Source: Pleurotus ostreatus/Saccharomyces cerevisiae fusant
Taxonomy: Eukaryota > Opisthokonta
Assembly: GCA_024196135.1 (NCBI GenBank)
Contig: JAMQCK010000038.1
Coordinates: 570-64,569 of the forward strand
Length of the DNA: 64,000 nucleotides
Reading direction: 5' to 3'
Under the pieces are notes generated by a model. The model ran no database searches and had not been told where the DNA came from. It worked only from the letters and a program-made list of their open reading frames with translations. Position 1 is the stretch's first letter. The number at the start of each line of letters is the position of its first letter. The position numbers were made by a program, and so were the translations under genes. Positions 44,679 to 58,141 of this stretch are shown here, one piece after another.

Positions 44679-45793
44679 TCAAGGGCGGACGGTGCTGAAG
44701 AGGCGGTCGCCCTGGAGGCACATTAGTCGATGCTTACTCGCATGCGAACGCGAATGCAAGGAAGGGCGGCGATGGGAATAGGTGGGGCTACTCACAGTGT
44801 CACCCAGACCGGGGCTAATGAGTCCGTTCTGCGTCAGAACGTCGTCCACGCCTGCGACCCAAATCTGGAAGTAATCTGTGGTCAGCGGAGTGGGCTGATG
44901 AAGAAACGGTATGTCATACATCGAGCTCGGGGTGCGCTGCCTTCACGTTGTCCAGTCCCGCCTTGGAGGCGAGAACGCACAGCAGCTTGATGTTCTTGAC
45001 TGGAAGCACTATGAGCGGCTTGTTCAGATTGTCCTATACGAATACCTACCAGGAATACCCCAGTCCAAAAGCATGGACAGGGCGGCGTTGGCAGTGCCAC
45101 CGGTCGCGATTAGCGGGTCCAGAAGATAGACCAAGTCCACGTTCGGCTTCGAAGGGAGCTTGGAATAGTCTGCGTATACGAAGAAGATCGTCAGCGCATG
45201 GGTGATTTGGGAATGGCAAGGGAACGGCTGACATTCGACGGGCTGGAGGGTGACCTTCTCGCGGAATATGCCCAGGTGGTACACGGGGGCGTCACTTGGT
45301 CCAGAGTTAGCCTACGGGAGGGCGTTCTGGCACGGGATTGCGTACGGGAATATGGAAATCTACAATTCGGAATGAGTGAGACGCGGGGTGGCACGAGCCG
45401 AAGTTCGCGCACGCACCAGTGCATCAGACATGCCCAGCCCCGCGCGCAGAATGGGCGTCAAGCCCACACGGGGCTTGATGATGGTTCCCGTGAAGGCGCT
45501 GATGGGCGTCTCCTGCTGGTCGCGTTAGGACACAAAGGTATTCGGAGTGGCGAGCGGTGGGCATAGACTCACGCCCTGGAAAGTAGCCTCCTCCAAGGAC
45601 CTGGAAGCTTCTATCCCGAGAATGAAACTGATTTGCTTGATGCCCTAGTGCAGTCGAGTCCTGTGAGGGAGAATCGGGGCTGGTCGGTGGGGAGGGAACG
45701 CACCTCGCGGAAGTCCTTCGGCGAAGTGGTCGTGAGACGGAGCTTGGAAAGCTCAGCGCGGACGATGGGGTGGTCGATGACGGTGATGGACAT
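44679..45793 (-). CDS. Uracil phosphoribosyltransferase, bacterial (Upp) type
   Basis: The enzyme makes UMP from uracil and PRPP (pyrimidine salvage). About six exons run from MSITVIDHPIVRAELSKLRL (45793) to GDRLFSTVRP plus stop at 44679-44681. Family motifs are HPIVRAELSKLR, the FREGIKQISFILGIEASRSL block, TGTIIKPRVGLTPILRAGLG, VYHLGIFREKVTLQPVE, the PRPP-binding DPLIATGGTANAAL, and AGVDDVLTQNGLISPGLGDT. These match bacterial-type Upp rather than yeast Fur1, which differs in its N-terminus and lacks this HPxV start. The ligand-binding Gly-rich loop is intact, so it should be active. It is divergent from MET10 across about 335 bp. Exon edges are approximate near 45300 and 45450. An upstream Met at 45811 (MPPATTMSITV) is an alternative start. 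Confidence 0.9.
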
Positions 45794-46128
45794 TGTGGTG
45801 GCAGGAGGCAAGGAGGAGAAGGAGGAGAGGGAAGCGAGGCGGGTTTGCCTCGCACTATAAACGTGTACCGATGGATTCTGAGATGCCGCCTGGCGGACCC
45901 GGCACGATAAGGGTATCGCCGCGCCTAAACGAATGACCGTACGGGGATATCATCAATTATCGACCCGCTTTCCGAAAGGGGACTTGCTCCGCACATGGCG
46001 CGGGCCGGTGATCGTTGGGAAGACGCCATGATCACGATTGAGCACGTCCGGATCGCGAGCCAGAAAAATATAAAGGTGTTACTCATGTCTCCGCTCCCCG
46101 TACTTCTCCTCCGCCCTCGTCTGCACCT
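45794..46128. promoter_or_regulatory. Divergent promoter region for UPRT and MET10
   Basis: 335 bp between two divergent starts. A TATA-like AAATATAAAG lies at about 46067-46076, roughly 55 bp before the MET10 ATG, and probably serves MET10. Confidence 0.5.
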
Positions 46129-49100
46129 ATGGCGTCCACGCCGTCGACGATGTACTCCAGCTTCATGTCTGGCGTCAACACCCCCCTCTCGTCGACGGGT
46201 ACCCTCACCACGCCCCCGTCCCCCAAGTTCTCCAACATCCACGGCGCCGTTCATCAGAACGTCCTGTACGGCAATCCTCGTATCCAGCCCTCTCACATCA
46301 TAGAATATGTTGCGTCTCGCAAGACCAACACCTCCGCCGTCTACATCTACGATGTGTCTGAGCAAGCGGGCTTCGGTACGCTTACCAAGGAGTGGACGCA
46401 GTCTCTGGAGAAGACTGCTCCCGCGATCGACCTCCAGACGAGGGCAGGCGCGGGTTTGAGCCTCATCGGTCGCCTGTCTCAAGGCACGAGCCATGACACG
46501 GGTGCTGTCCTCACCGCCTACACGACCCCAGCGGGCTTGGCCACGATGGCTCCGTCCCTCGCCCACCTCCCTCCTGCTTCTGCAGCCAGCCGCCTGGTCC
46601 TGCAGGTGAGTATTACATCACCGATCGATGTCCAATAGCTGATCCCCCATAGGTTCCCAACGTCTCCACCGTCGGCGAGACCTTCGTCCTGTCCCCGACG
46701 CTGGCGTCGCTCTCGGCAACTCTGCCCCTGCTTCCGGACAACGTCGCCGTGCTGCTGTCTTCCACGCCGCAGCAAGCAGTCGATTTTGCAGCGATCGCGT
46801 ACAAGCTTCCCGCCGAGCATGTCGTCCACATCTTCGACCAGTACTCCTCGAGCCGCGAGTATGGCCACTCTGTCCACCCACTGTCCGCGGCGACAGAGGA
46901 GGGGACCGTGCAGGATGTCCTCGACAAAGCCGGATACTCGTTCTTCGAGTACAGTGGTGACAGCGCTGCGCAGACTGTCCTCGTCGTCCCCAACGGACCT
47001 CTGGCTCTCGCCGTCAAAGCCATTGCCAAGTCCGCAGGTCTTGGCGTTCTCGTCGTCAACGTCCTTCGCCCGTGGGACGAGGCAGCGCTACGCGCGGCCC
47101 TCCCACAGACTGCGAAGAGTCTCGTCGTCTTCGACGATGTCCCGGTAGCGTCTGCTCAGGGCCCGTTGTTCACGGATGTATTCGGGAGTGTCCTCGGCGC
47201 GGGCATCAAGGTCGAGTCCCACCGTGTGACCCCGGCACTCACGCAGGAATACCTGAACAACCCGGCTGCCCTTTCGGAGTACCTTGCCAGCGTTGCGCCA
47301 TCCCATGCTCTCGAGGCGACATCCGATCTCGCGAGGAAGCTCATGTTCTTCGGCGCGCCGAACTCCGTCCTCACAACGCTTCCGCGCCTCGTCGAGGACA
47401 TGTTCGCGACCCACAAGTCCATCGAGGCCCGCCAGCTCACGGACTACGACGTCTTTTCGAAAAAGGGCGGCATCAGCTTGGATCGCATTGTCTTGTCGAA
47501 GTCCTTGACCGATCTTGTTCCCATCTCTGTGTCGGTTCCTCTCGTGACGGAGCCTCAGGGCCAGGCCGACTTCATCGCCATCCTTGACCAGACGCTGCTC
47601 AAGGGTCACAAGGTCCTCGCATATGCCAAGCCTGGCGCCGCTGTCCTCGTCGTCAGCAGCTGGAATCCCGAGGAGCTCCTCGCCAACCTCCCGCCCGAGT
47701 CCGCTGAGGTCGCCGTTGCGCGCCAGCTCCGTGTGTTCACCATCAACGCGAAGGACATCGCCGGCAAGATCGCAGGCGCTGCGGGTCCTGCCCACGACGC
47801 CGTCCAGAACGTCGTCGCCCACCTCGCCTTCCTTCGTCTGTACCTCGGTAACAACGCGACCGAGGACCTCGTCGTGAAGGCCGCTCGCGCGATCTACGAT
47901 GAGGCCATCCAAGGCTTCCCTCTCAGCAAGATTGGCGCTCATGCGTGGGCTGGTCTGCAGGAGGCGTACGTCGCCACGCCGGAGGCATCAGAGGCGCAGG
48001 CCGCTCCTCTGCGTCCGTTTGAGGTCAACGCAATCGCTATCGAGGCCGAGGACGGCGAGACCGTCGTCAACGGCACGCACTTGTCTTCGTGGCACGACGC
48101 CGCGAAGCACCTGCTCTTCCCCTCCGTCTACGCCCCGGAGGCTGAGCCCTCCGACGAGCAGTACCCCCAGATCCCCGAGCTGCGCCCCGAGATCCCCGAC
48201 CGCACCTTCCTCGTCACCTGCACTGTCAACCGCCGGCTCACGCCTCTCGACTACGACCGCAACGTTTTCCATCTCGAGTTCGACACCAGCGGCACGGGCC
48301 TCAAGTACGAGATCGGCGAGGCGCTCGGCGTGCACGGGTGGAACGACGAGCAGGAGGTCCTCGACTTCTGCAACTGGTACGGTGTGGACCCGAACGCGTT
48401 GGTCACCATCCCCGTCAGCGCGGACGGCGACCAGCTACACACGCGCACGGTCTTCCAGGCGTTGCAGCAGCAGATCGATCTCTTCGGCCGTCCGGGCAAG
48501 TCCTTCTACACCGACGTCGCCGACTACGCCACGAGCCCTGTCGAGAAGTACGCGCTCAAGTTCATCGGCTCTGCGGAGGGTGTGTCGACGTTCAAGAAGC
48601 TTAGCGAGAAGGACACAGTGACGTTCGCGGACGTCCTACGCATGTACCCGTCGGCGAAGCCACCCATTGAGGTGCTCTGCACGCTTGTTGGCGACATCAA
48701 GCCTCGCCACTACTCGATTGCGAGCGCGCAGGCTGTCGTCGGCGACAGCGTGCACCTGCTCGTCGTCACTGTCGACTGGGTCACTCCGAGCGGTATGTCC
48801 ATCGGCCAATTGTTTAAGGGCACGTACTGATCATTGTTGTAGGCACTCCTCGTCTCGGCCAGTGCACTCGCTACTTGTCGGGGCTGAAGATTGGGCAGAA
48901 GGTCACTGTGTCTATCAAGCCCTCCGTTATGAAGGTACGCGAGCGTTCCCATGTTTGCTGGCGCCCATCACTCACGCACTTTGCTCTCACGCAGCTTCCT
49001 CCCTCCAACATGCAGCCTCTTATCATGGCCGGCCTCGGCACCGGTGCCGCCCCCTTCCGCGCCTTCCTCCAGTACCGCGCGATGCTTGCCAGCAAGGGCG

Positions 49101-49468
49101 AGCCCATCGGCCCCGTCTACTACTACTTCGGCTCGCGTCACCGGCACCAGGAGTACCTCTACGGCGAGGAGATTGAGGCGTGGATCATGGACGGCATCGT
49201 ATCCCGCGCAGGCCTTGCGTTCTCGCGCGACGGGCCGAAGAAGGTGTACATCCAGCATAAGATGCTCGAGGACGCGGAGGACCTCGCGCGCATGCTTACC
49301 GAGCAGGAGGGCGTGTTCTACCTGTGCGGGCCGACGTGGCCAGTGCCCGACGTCTACAATGCGCTCGTTGGCGCGATGGTCAAGAACGGCGGGCACACAG
49401 AGGAGTCCGCGGGCCAGTACCTCGAGGACTTGAAGGAGCTCGAGCGCTACGTGCTAGAGGTGTACTAG
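46129..49468 (+). CDS. MET10: Assimilatory sulfite reductase, flavoprotein subunit
   Basis: This subunit takes electrons from NADPH via FAD and passes them to the siroheme subunit that reduces sulfite to sulfide. The start is MASTPSTMYSSFMSGVNTPL and the stop is at 49466-49468, giving about 1070 residues in four main exons. An N-terminal pyruvate-ferredoxin-oxidoreductase-like half contains FSNIHGAVHQNVLYGNPRIQ and PLVTEPQGQADFIAILDQTL. No FMN flavodoxin domain is visible, as in yeast Met10. The FAD/NADP(H) reductase half has FLVTCTVNRRLTPLDYDRNV, KPRHYSIASAQAVVGDSVHL (the RxYS FAD motif) and GTGAAPFRAFLQYR for NADPH. The C-terminus FYLCGPTWPVPDVYNALVGA ends in VLEVY. Codon choice and the long open exon suggest high expression. 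A 45-bp piece of this gene is repeated at 49777-49828. Confidence 0.95.
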
Positions 49469-50133
49469 TTGTTTCTACTTATCTTTCGTTGTGCGACTTT
49501 CTTCATAGGTTCTGTATAGGCTGCAGCAAGCTATTCTGACATAGACTCCGTCCATTTTATCTACTACATATGCATGTATCCTATCATTTACTGCAACTAT
49601 CTCGCGCTGAGGCGCATTGTATCTTGAATGGCTGGGACGTCCATTTGGGTAAAACTCGATTGCGCCGTTCTTTGCCTCATTTCAAGCGACAATAGATGGG
49701 CAAAGAGCTCTGAGTAGTCTTAAAGCACACCGCTTTGCCTTATACTTATCACGAAAATATACACCGAGTCAAGAGCTCAGAGGCGCAGGCCGCTCTGAAT
49801 CCTCTGCGTCTGTTCAAGATCAACGCAAGAAGCGTAGCCGCAGCTGCTGCCGCGTAGCTGAATAGAGCCACAGCATGGAGTAGCTTGAGTCACCTCCGTG
49901 TACGCACGTCGGCCCTGCGAGTCAACAGAGAGTTGCAACAAGGGAACTGCGACCGGCTCCGTTGGTCATGGTGGTCGAACAATAGGAATCACGGAACGCC
50001 ACAAATGTGTCGAACAGCCCCCACGAGGCCTGTCCGAATGGGGTTAGCATTTCTGTATATATAGTTGGCCGTTTGTCGTCCTGCCGCCCAGCATCCCCCT
50101 CGTCCAACTGAACTGCTTACTACAACCACCGCC
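49469..50133. other. Intergenic region downstream of MET10
   Basis: 665 bp hold the MET10 3' untranslated region, a duplicated MET10 fragment at 49777-49828 and a TATA-like TATATATAG near 50054 about 75 bp before the next ATG. No further exon was seen. Confidence 0.5.
49777..49828 (+). pseudogene. Short duplicated fragment of MET10
   Basis: The bases TCAGAGGCGCAGGCCGCTC, then CTCTGCGT and ATCAACGCAA, match MET10 at 47988-48032 apart from a 6-bp insertion and a few substitutions. The copied part encodes SEAQAAPLRPFEVNA in MET10. The copy lies about 310 bp downstream of the MET10 stop and has no start or frame of its own. Confidence 0.75.
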
Positions 50134-51048
50134 ATGAAATCGCCCACAGGCAAGTCGCCAACACGCTCAAACGTGCCGCCAGGCTTCAGGCCAACGCCGA
50201 AGCCGAAACACGACATCGAGCACATGACAGATGTCCGTGAGCTCAACGATCTCTACAACTTCAACCAACGCATACTTTCTTCTCCGTGTGTAGCCTCATG
50301 TCATGAGGGGGACGCAAACTGACCATGATCTGTATGTTAGGGACGCATCCACATCCTCATACTTCCCCAGGATATCCGCCGAACAGCTGGCGATCAAGTC
50401 CCGCCTAGTCGACCTGCAGGGCGTGGAGGCTATCAACGCTAGCCTCATGCGCACCAGCATACGCAATGACGAACTCGACGTGACGTCGCGCGCCATTGAA
50501 GCGAAGCGCAAAGCCATTTCCCGATTTGTACGTCGCGCACACTGGGATATGGGTCAGTCACTAATCATTACCCATCGCAGGCCAATAATCATGAATCCTC
50601 TTCGTCTACTCATAACCGCAAGGGTATCGCCACCATGGACTTCGACGAAGCCGCAGAGCTGCAGCGTCAAGCACATGCGGCCGAAGCTCAGCGCCAACAA
50701 GAAGCGCAGGCCAGAAGGGAACGCATGGGCGCGCCACCCAGGAGGGATGAAATATTGACCAAGAAGGAGCGCGAGGCGCGAATATGGGCGTTCATGTGCG
50801 TCTTGTCCTTGATCGTGTCTTCCCTTCATCTAACAGTTCATCGCTGCAGGAACCACAAACCCACCGACTCCGATCTTGAAGACGATTCAGACTACGACTC
50901 AGAAGACGAAGACCCCGCCACATGGTTCGACGACGATGAGGACAATGGCGTAAAGGGTCAGACCATCGTTGAGCCCGACGAAGAAGACTGGACCGATATC
51001 ATCCGCGTCGATACCCAGAGGATGAACTATAATATCATCGAGCATTGA
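50134..51048 (+). CDS. Hypothetical acidic protein with a coiled-coil segment
   Basis: Four exons start MKSPTGKSPTRSNVPPGFRP and end at a stop at 51046-51048. I do not recognise the family. The first part has MTDVRELNDLYNFNQRILSS and YFPRISAEQLAIKSRLVDLQ, with GVEAINASLMRTSIRNDELD; these look like ordered helices. A Gln/Glu/Arg-rich coiled coil follows (ELQRQAHAAEAQRQQEAQAR, EILTKKEREARIWAFM). The last exon is Asp/Glu-rich (DSDLEDDSDYDSEDEDPATW) and ends in DTQRMNYNIIEH. The exon 1-2 joint (SSP-DAS) is set by phase. A role cannot be inferred; the acidic tail is typical of nuclear or cytosolic adaptor proteins. Confidence 0.65.
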
Positions 51049-51280
51049 AGTCCGCCGTCTATCGAACATGTAATTCAAGTGTACAGTATGTATATTACGA
51101 CTGCAAGCCTCCCAATCCCCATTTAACACCTTGCGTCCAGTGCGCACGCCGACCACAGTACGTGTGCGGACGCCGGGCTCATCGCGACACCGCAGGGAAA
51201 CCCCAGCCTGAACGAGGCTAACCCCCGCTGACTGCGCACCGTACGCGTGCTCTCAACCACGCACACCTTCGCCTCGCGCA

Positions 51281-53635
51281 TCAAGGCGTGTAGACGAAGT
51301 ATGGGTTACTGCAAGGTATATGCCGTCAGCGTTCCCCGCGCACAGCCTGGAAAAAGTTGACTCACTTCTTGTCGGTCAGGTCCGCAAATGCATGCCGCTC
51401 GCGCTCGCGTTGCATATCGGCGTCCGTCCAGCCGTTCTGCGCCTGGAGTGCCACCAGCGCCTCCTCTCGCCGCGTATTCATCCGCAAGTTGATCGCTCGA
51501 ATCGTCAACGCGATGACGAGACTGCCGGAGAGGAGGACAAGGATGGCGATTTTGCCTGGGATATAGTCGGGCGCGTCCTTGGCGAGGAAGATTTCCGTGC
51601 CGATAATGTTTCCAGCGCTGAAGGAGAAGAGGGTCATCGCGTTCACTGTACTCTTCTTGGTGTGACCGCTGGTGTTACTGGCGTTGTAGGAGTAGATAGC
51701 TGCCAATGCACTACCGTAGGTGCCCGTGAGGTATATACCTGTTTGAATGTCAATCAGGAGTGATGAGACAGGCAATGCCGGACCAACCAAATAGAAGGGC
51801 GCCCTTCTCGTCTGACTTGTTCAAGCCGACCAGGATTGCTTCCAGAGATCAGCCCGTGCGGTCAAAGCGAGGAAAAGGTCTGCTTACCAGCACCAATAAT
51901 TGTGGGGATTACGGAAATGACGACGGGAAGCATGCGCTCTTTCTAATGAGTGGCATGAGGAAGTTTTCTATCTTTTTTGGACGGCTCTACCTTTTTGTCC
52001 GAGTACCAGCCGCACAAAATAGTAAACACGATCTGCGCGACACCCGATGGCGTGGACAAGATCAAGGCTTGCTTCGACCTGTTACCGTTCAGCAAGCGTC
52101 GCTCACACCACAGTTGCACTCACGTATAACCGAAGTTCTTGATGATGAGATTGCTGACTGTAGAAGAAAGTCTCCTAAGCATCGAGTAATCAAGGTATGA
52201 GCACCTATACTCACAGTTGCTCAGGCCGCCGTTAGGTATGGCCGCTAAGGGTAAGAGCGTCAGAAAGTTATCTTGCCACAAAAGAATGGCCTTTTGACAC
52301 TCACTAACGAGGGTCAGCAGCACAATAAGCCAGGTACGAACGTCCGTGACGGCTTCCCGCATTTGCGAGCGCTTGAGCTTGTGGTTTTCCGTGCCGACCT
52401 GGTCGTCGCGGACGCGCTCTAGCGCTGCGATGCGCTCCTCGGGTGTCAGAAACCAGGCATGCACGGGCGAATCGGGCATCCAGATGAGCACGCAGACGCC
52501 AACTACGATGGCAAGGCCGCCCAGTAGGAGGTAAATAATCTGGTACGGCGCGAGGACGTGTCCTTTGTCAAAGGAGATGCCCTGACAGCTGACTGAGCAT
52601 GTGCCCCGCGGTAGTTCGCCAGCGACTCACATATGCCACAAATCCGCCAAAAATCTGGGTCAGGCCGTTCTGGATGCGAATTAGTGAGGCAGACGTGGAT
52701 GCAGAGTACGGGAGCCCTTACCATAACGTAGAACCAAGAGATGCGTGTGGCTTGTTCATTCTTCTTGTAGAACATGGAGATGATGAGGATGAGGATGGGC
52801 GCCACGCAGCTTTCCAGCATGCCTGTCATTGTTAGTGCCGGTGCCTCGTGATACCGAATTGACGTTGCCGTACCTAGGAGAATACGCAAAGCGAAGATCG
52901 CGCCAAAGGAGGTGCCGGCGGCATGCAGCATCAGGACTACGCCCCATAGTACAATGTTCGCGCCTACAATGGTCCAGGACCACGTCAGCACGGGGTAGAT
53001 GCACGGGTAGCGGTCCTCACCCAGGTACTTTGCAACGCGGAGCTTTTGCGATATGTAGACGGTGGGGAACTCCCATATGAGAAAACCTGTGTGGTGCTCA
53101 GTTAGCGCGCCGCAGCGCCTCCGCTGCCGCGTCTGCCGCACCCAGATAGAAGCCCATTGACACTAGGTTGTACTTCTGGCCAGTTATGGGAAAGCCCATG
53201 ATGCTGCCGTCACCCCTGGCGTCAGTATCTGCCCGGGAAGCACGAGAGGCGCACATACCTGGCGTAGTTTAGCGACGTCTTATCGCTACGGAGGTCGGTG
53301 AGCCGATGGACGAAGAAGTGCCGACGCTCTCAAACGACGCACAGGTACTGGGTGAAGTAGACCGCGGCGCAGAGGGGAGGGATCGTAAGATCCTGTGGAA
53401 AATACGTGAGCAATGAAGGCCCGGCCAGGGGGTGGCGACAACGTACCAGCTTCCGCCTAATCCTCGCATTGTATTCCTCGGTGAACTGAACGGTTCTCTC
53501 CTTGCCAACGAGCTTGAGTGCTTCGTCGCCCACAGACAAGTCGACCCCGTCGTCGATGCTGTCGCCAGTGCGTTTCTCGGAGTCGTGGATGGAATACTTG
53601 CTATCGTCGATGGATGGTTCCGACGTTCTGTCCAT
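51281..53635 (-). CDS. MFS transporter of the DAL5/allantoate-permease (anion:cation symporter) family
   Basis: About ten exons run from MDRTSEPSIDDSKYSIHDSE (53635) to NPYFVYTP plus stop at 51281. The N-terminal cytosolic part is charged. Helices include IMGFPITGQKYNLV, LTWSWTIVGANIVLWGVVLM, GAIFALRILLGMLESCVAPI, QIIYLLLGGLAIVVGVCVLI with the WMPDSPVHAWFLTPEERIAA linker, LIVLLTLVSAIPNGGLSNFS, and YGSALAAIYSYNASNTSGHT. The WMPDSP linker and the FxAYGISFDKG / SGHTKKSTVNAMTLFSFSAG blocks are typical of fungal DAL5-like permeases for allantoate, nicotinate, vitamins or organic anions. The substrate cannot be read from sequence. The final exon (8 codons after a GTGAGT donor at 51364) was chosen by phase and splice site. 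Confidence 0.88.
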
Positions 53636-54186
53636 GTCGATGGTGGGCGGGTGTCGAGAAGGAAGAGAGCTTGTAGATGGGTCCCGATCTGCCCGGATGC
53701 CAGCTGCGCCTGCTCTTATATATGTCGCTCGGCCTTATCGTGCATGCACAAAGCGTGGCCTCTGTCGCATGACAGCGGTAGTTCAATGAAAAGTCTGTGA
53801 GAGAAGAAGCGCGCGCGGCGACAGCAAACCTTCATTCTTTGGGCACCCCGCTCCAGTGAACGTTGCAACTGATTACGACCTGGACTAGGGCAAAGGTATG
53901 TCACCAGCAATTGAGTATGGCAAGCATCCCACCTCGTGAGACGGGCGCAACACTCTGGGTAAACGGCAGTTCAAACAAGCTTTTCATTCGATCCGATGAT
54001 CCTTACTTGTACAGAGAACATTGTACGCGAGGTGCCTTGTGCCGTTCTTTTGACGCGCCTAACAGAGCTTGATGCACGAAGCCCGCAGGCACCCTCGAAA
54101 GGTTCATGTTGAACACCGATCCACATTATGCAGTAGGTTGGAGAGATCTAGTGTTGGCGTGTACAGAGCAATGTGGAAGCACTATG
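53636..54186. other. Intergenic region between permease and thiolase genes
   Basis: 550 bp with no coding exon recognised. Both flanking genes are on the minus strand, so it holds the permease promoter and the thiolase 3' untranslated region. Confidence 0.45.
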
Positions 54187-55680
<1,494 letters not shown>

Positions 55681-55979
55681 TGGATATATATATCCCTTAT
55701 TTCAAGTGATCCGATAAGATAATTCGTCGCTCTCGTACGATTGGCTTGAATCAAGCTTGGATGCGATCCCAACGGCGGTCAATCCTTACCACACACAGCG
55801 ACAGTGGACGTCGTTTGTCGAGAGCTGACGGTCTGGGAGACACGTTTAAATCCCCGCCGCTGCCCCGCACGTCACCGGCAGGATCAAGCTCAGCAGCCGA
55901 GGTCGCATGACATAGCAATCGCACATGATTCTCGTGGGGGACGATGGCACCCTCTGCCACATACATAGATACAGTAGCT

Positions 55980-56728
55980 TTACGGAGTCTCCGTACCGTG
56001 CTGTAGGTTAACGATACTACTCAACAACATGAACCAAGCCTCGAGGGTCCGCTTCAGGCGTCGCTCACGCGAACCTCCATCATCGTACAGCATCTCCGAC
56101 ATGATCTCGTTGAGTGCAGTGGCCGTTTCGCACGGATGAATGTACCAACATGGCGTACCAAGGACGGGATGGTCTCCCTGCGAGAGTAGGGGGAAGGCCG
56201 ACGCCGAAGGTGTAATGGCGAAGGAGTTGCGCGTAGTCCCGTCGAATGCAGATGGCCGGAATAGAGACGTGCGAATCAAGTCGTCGACGCGGAGAGGGCT
56301 ACCGCCTGAGGGTACATCAGACTTTACCTTTGGCTACAACATTTCTCTGGCTTACGAGCGTCGTGAAGAGTGAAGTAAAAAGCGGGGACTTGGAATCCGG
56401 GAGCGTACACAACATATTGTTGGCAGTTTAGAGGCTGTTTAGTGGTCGACCGAGGTGCCGCAGCTTCATCCTCCAACTCAGCCACCACTTCGTCCCAGGA
56501 CTCCATGACAGGGCCATCTCCGTCAGATAAGGCCTCCATATCATCATTCGCGAATGGCTCGGAGGGCTCGTCCAAGGTGAATTCTGTAGTTATTCGGGCA
56601 AGGTAGCCGACCGAAGCTTGGTAAGGACTTGAATAAGCATTCCATTGCCAACCGCAGTTCCCTCGGTCAGTCGGTCGGGCAGACACGTAAGTTTGACAAG
56701 CAGTATCGAAATCCTCGCGGGAGAACAT
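55980..56728 (-). CDS. ATG10: Atg10, E2-like enzyme for Atg12 conjugation
   Basis: Atg10 transfers Atg12 to Atg5 during autophagosome formation. Two exons are clear. The first runs from MFSREDFDTACQTYVSARPT (56728) through WQWNAYSSPYQASVGYLARI, an acidic insert, and ends QYVVYAPGFQVPAFYFTLHD. The second restarts GSPLRVDDLIRTSLFRP and has PLLSQGDHPVLGTPCWYIHP followed by CET. The HPC(E)T element carries the catalytic Cys of Atg10 enzymes. It ends at a stop at 55980. The size (about 230 residues) suits fungal Atg10. An in-frame Met 27 bases upstream (MCKWSSIVC) is the alternative start. It is divergent from the eS1 ribosomal protein gene across only about 230 bp. Confidence 0.9.
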
Positions 56729-56957
56729 GCAGACGATTGATGACCACTTGCACAAGGAAGTTCAACTTGCAGCTGATCCGGCACTTGCCGTTAGCAACTG
56801 CAGTCAGCCACAAGGGCACCTGATGCCACGTGATGCGGACTTCGGCCCTCACCGATCCATCGACGCCGTCGCTGCGTTCAAAGCCTTGCCAGTCGTCGCG
56901 GCACCATCAAGTTTTGCGGTCAAGACTTCTCCGCAAAACACACTCCATTGACCCAAC
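56729..56957. promoter_or_regulatory. Short divergent promoter for ATG10 and RPS1
   Basis: Only 229 bp separate the two divergent ATGs, so both promoters must share this stretch. It includes a CCAC-GTG pattern near 56826 (CCACGTGAT). Confidence 0.5.
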
Positions 56958-57927
56958 ATGGCCGTTGGCAAGGTCAGTGTGCTGCCCGATATGTGGTCGG
57001 AATACGTCCTGACAATCTACCCAGAACAAGCGCCTGTCTAAGGGCAAGAAGGGTATCAAGAAAAAGGTCGTCGACCCCTTGACGCGCAAGGGTATGTTCC
57101 CCTTGCATCTCATTGGTTTTCGTCCGCTGACTGTGCGCAGAGTGGTACGATATCAAGGCCCCGTCAATCTTCGAGGTCCGGAATGTTGGCAAGACTATCG
57201 TCAACCGGTCTCAGGGCTTGAGTGCGTGCCGATGCCGTATTCGCTTGGCCTACGCTGATTGATCCAACAGAAAACGCGAACGACTCCCTCAAGGGCCGTA
57301 TCGTTGAGGTGTCGCTGGCTGATCTCAACAAGGACGAGGAGCAGTCCTTCCGGAAGATCAAGCTACGGGTGGACGAGGTTCAGGGCAAGAACTGCCTCAC
57401 CAACTTCCACGGCATGGACTTCACGTCCGACAAGCTCCGTTCCCTTGTCCGCAAGTGGCAAACCCTCATCGAGGCCCACGTCGACGTCAAGACGACTGAC
57501 GGCTACCTCCTCCGCCTCTTCGCCATCGGCTTCACCAAGCGTAGACCGACGCAGGTTCGCAAGACGACCTACGCCCAGTCGTCGCAGGTGCGGGAGATCC
57601 GGAAGAAGATGTTCGAGATCATGACGCGCGAGGCGACGAGCTGCGACCTCAAGGAGCTCGTGCAGAAGTTCGTTCCGGAGGCGATCGGTCGCGAGATCGA
57701 GAAGGCGTCGCGGAGCATCTACCCCCTCCAAAACGTCTACGTGCGGAAGGCCAAGATCTTGAAGGCGCCCAAGTTTGACGTCTCCAAGCTCATGGAGTTG
57801 CACGGCGAGTCGACGGACGTAAGTAGATCTCTCACAATGTCGAGGCATATCGCTGACATTCACGCAGGAGACTGGCACGAAGATCGCGAAGGACTTCAAG
57901 GAGCCGGAGATCCTCGAGTCTGTATAG
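56958..57927 (+). CDS. RPS1: 40S ribosomal protein eS1 (S3Ae / Rps1)
   Basis: eS1 is a small-subunit protein near the mRNA exit. Exons start 56958-56972 (MAVGK), 57025 ([20 protein letters not shown]) and then [40 protein letters not shown] and so on. The long exon holds [40 protein letters not shown] and [20 protein letters not shown], then [20 protein letters not shown]. The last exon ends [19 protein letters not shown] with stop at 57925-57927. The first intron directly after the fifth codon is typical for ribosomal protein genes in this group. All parts are consistent with a full-length protein of about 255 residues. Confidence 0.95.
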
Positions 57928-58141
57928 GTTCTTTGCGCACCTTCTCCTACTGTATATCCTCTATGCTACCTCTATGTTGTGCTATGAAGGGACACGCAAT
58001 TATGAACCATGCGAACACCATTGTGAGCTGCGACGCTTTTGAGTCCGTGAAAATTTGAGTGATATCTACTGGAACATATGCTGTCATCCTCGATCGCATC
58101 TCACATCTTTCCCCCCTTCCCCTCCTACCTATACATCCACC

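Noticed and set aside
47088..47942. Long minus-strand frame inside MET10
   Set aside because: It is antisense to a highly conserved exon with strong codon bias, which creates open antisense frames.
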